Shown here: positions 5,278-6,230 of the stretch, one piece after another
How the letters are laid out: each line of letters opens with the position of its first letter
How positions within the stretch are numbered: the stretch's first letter is position 1
Origin: Spirosoma fluviale
GTDB taxonomy: Bacteria; Bacteroidota; Bacteroidia; Cytophagales; Spirosomataceae
DNA length: 6,230 nt
Assembly (NCBI GenBank): GCA_945860325.1
Contig: CAMARL010000119.1
Span: 1-6,230 of the forward strand
Direction of reading: 5' to 3'
Position numbers and translations under genes: made by a program
Notes under the pieces: model-generated
The model's database searches: none
Seen by the model: only the letters and a program-made list of their open reading frames with translations
What the model was told of the DNA's origin: nothing

Positions 5278-5736
5278 ATGGGGAATATTTTTAATCCAGA
5301 TTTTCAAGAATTTTTATTGGCTCTGAATAAAAATGAAGTCAATTATGTTCTAGTTGGAGGATATTCAGTTATCTATCATGGATTCCCTAGAACGACAGGG
5401 GATTTAGATATATTTGTAGAAGTTTCAACAATTAATTACGCAAAATTGGTCCAGGCATTTGAACAATTTCAAATGCCACTTTTTGACATGTCCGAAGACT
5501 CCTTTCTACATCAATCCCAAATTAATGTGTACACATTTGGAAGACCTCCAGTGTGTATTGAAATTTTGAAAGAAATCTCTGGTTTTACTTTTGATGAAAT
5601 TTATAACAATGCGCTGAATACCGTTTTTGAAGAAATTCCAATGAAAGTTATTCATATAAATGATCTCAGAAGGAATAAAAAAATTAGCGGTAGAGCAAAA
5701 GACTTAAATGATTTGGAAAATCTTTCCAAAATATAA
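5278..5736 (+). CDS. Nucleotidyltransferase-fold protein (DUF6036-like), possible toxin
   Basis: A 152-residue protein with a minimal nucleotidyltransferase core. GGYS (residues 27-30) is followed by H34-G35, R38-T39 and the metal-binding pair D42/D44 in RTTGDLDIFVE; a third acidic residue is likely E95 in PPVCIEIL. The C-terminal stretch 131-149, with K135, R139, D142 and D145 (GRAKDLNDLENL), is typical of DUF6036/AbiEii-like proteins, where it follows a K...R.KDL.DL pattern. Relatives include toxins that transfer nucleotides to tRNA or proteins, and uncharacterised enzymes. The catalytic residues look intact. It starts 2 bp after the small upstream gene without a Shine-Dalgarno sequence, suggesting coupled translation. 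The pair lies alone between 28-bp direct repeats, as expected of a mobile toxin-antitoxin or defence cassette. The fold is fairly certain; the biological role is inferred. Confidence 0.85.
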   Translation: MGNIFNPDFQEFLLALNKNEVNYVLVGGYSVIYHGFPRTTGDLDIFVEVSTINYAKLVQAFEQFQMPLFDMSEDSFLHQSQINVYTFGRPPVCIEILKEISGFTFDEIYNNALNTVFEEIPMKVIHINDLRRNKKISGRAKDLNDLENLSKI

Positions 5737-5758
5737 AGACTGTTTTGAAGGAATTGGT

Positions 5759-5786
5759 TGCAACATTCCACCTATTAAGGGAGCAA
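5759..5786 (+). repeat. 28-bp direct repeat, right copy (boundary C)
   Basis: This is the partner of 4969-4996, with one mismatch (C5768). It ends GGGAGCAA and is then followed by CTTGAAAAAAG, where copy B has ACAGGAAAG, so the similarity to the tRNA-Asn site is shorter here. It begins 22 bp after the nucleotidyltransferase stop codon. Short GTTGC (5757-5761) and GCAAC (5783-5787) face each other inside it. Confidence 0.8.
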
Positions 5787-5790
5787 CTTG

Positions 5791-5820
5791 AAAAAAGAGG
5801 TCATTTCGACCTCTTTTTTT
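5791..5820 (+). terminator. Terminator of the small protein-nucleotidyltransferase unit
   Basis: AAAAAAGAGGTC (5791-5802) pairs with GACCTCTTTTTT (5808-5819) around loop ATTTC, and T-run 5814-5820 follows. The A and T tracts make it able to act in both directions. It directly follows the right 28-bp repeat, the same order of repeat then hairpin seen at boundaries A and B. Confidence 0.85.
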
Positions 5821-5951
5821 GTTTAAAAACCATCACAACTTTCTGTAATGGGAAATTTTTGTGGTTGCATCTATTTTACCTGATTTGATTTCTCATTCAT
5901 CACATCAGTAGAATTAAAGACATCGATAAGCAAATTAATATTTGGTAAAAA

Positions 5952-5981
5952 TTGGAAGTTTAAAATAAACTATTATATTGG
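5952..5981 (+). promoter_or_regulatory. Candidate promoter of the dehydrogenase gene
   Basis: TTG (5952-5954), a 19-nt spacer and TATATTGG (5974-5981) differ from TAnnTTTG at one position. The start of transcription would be near 5986, giving a leader of about 27 nt. No operator-like repeat is evident. Confidence 0.4.
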
Positions 5982-6012
5982 GACACAATTATTTCTTAAA
6001 TCATAAATAATT

Positions 6013-6230
6013 ATGTCAAACAACAGAGGTGTTGCCTACATTAAACCTGGGGTAGTTCAGGTGCAAAATATTGACTTTCCAAAATTGGAACTTGGAAAAA
6101 GAAAGTGCAATCATGGTGTAATTTTAAAAGTAATCTCTACCAACATTTGTGGAAGTGACCAACACATGGTACGTGGCAGAACCACGGCACCCGAAGGCCT
6201 GGTACTTGGCCATGAAATTACCGGCCAGGT
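6013..6230 (+). CDS. fdhA: Glutathione-independent formaldehyde dehydrogenase, N-terminal part
   Basis: The first 72 codons of a zinc-dependent medium-chain dehydrogenase, cut by the window end. The enzyme oxidises formaldehyde to formate with NAD+ without needing glutathione. The N-terminus SNNRGVAYIKPG and the segment STNICGSDQHMVRGRTT (residues 42-58) closely match the Pseudomonas putida FdhA type. Visible active-site residues are zinc ligand C46, S48 and H51 of ICGSDQH, and H67-E68 in LGHEITG. The family is about 400 residues long, so most of the protein, including the NAD-binding domain, lies outside. The leader TAAATAATT before the ATG is A/T-rich without Shine-Dalgarno. It lies beyond the last repeat boundary and probably marks the return to ordinary chromosome. 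Confidence 0.9.
   Translation, partial: MSNNRGVAYIKPGVVQVQNIDFPKLELGKRKCNHGVILKVISTNICGSDQHMVRGRTTAPEGLVLGHEITGQ

Noticed and set aside
4969..5787. Integron-type gene cassette with attC sites
   Set aside because: The short GTTGC/GCAAC pair in the right copy hints at symmetry, but the left copy lacks it and no folded attC-like structure with the usual core sites is evident.

Overview
The window looks like chromosome of a member of the Bacteroidota (Cytophagales- or Flavobacteriia-like). The evidence is: coding starts preceded by A-rich leaders without Shine-Dalgarno sequences; promoter-like sites of the Bacteroidota type (TTG, about 19-20 nt, TAnnTTTG); a TolC/adaptor pair of the kind common in that phylum; and a tRNA-Asn without an encoded CCA end. 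The exact genus cannot be read from the sequence.

Left part (1-3150): a two-gene plus-strand unit encodes an outer-membrane TolC-type channel protein (91-1548) and a membrane-anchored periplasmic adaptor (1695-3095). Between them lies a 91-bp array of thirteen 7-bp repeats. The adaptor gene ends at a hairpin terminator whose 3' arm and T-run overlap the predicted promoter of the next gene. No inner-membrane pump subunit is present here.

Middle part (3170-5820): tRNA-Asn(GTT) is followed by what looks like a small accretion island. The tRNA 3' end with its terminator (3239-3278) is echoed at 4989-5029 and again at 5779-5820. Each echo has GGGAGCAA followed by a hairpin and T-run. The first interval (about 1.75 kb) holds degraded sequence, a diverged 21-bp copy of the tRNA 3' end, an inverted-repeat element (3662-3813), and an AT-rich minus-strand pair. 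That pair is an FkbM-type methyltransferase (4012-4809) followed by a short exported protein that appears truncated (3812-3982). The second interval (790 bp) holds a tight two-gene plus-strand pair: an unrecognised 64-residue protein and a DUF6036-like nucleotidyltransferase. This layout suggests a toxin-antitoxin or defence-type module. The 790-bp unit is bounded by 28-bp direct repeats that match at 27 positions.

Right part (5821-6230): after the last terminator, what appears to be ordinary chromosome resumes with the start of a glutathione-independent formaldehyde dehydrogenase (fdhA-like), cut by the window edge.

The most interesting feature is the repeated tRNA-end-plus-terminator boundary separating unrelated cargo downstream of tRNA-Asn. 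It suggests step-wise insertion of small cassettes, with no recombinase gene visible in the window.
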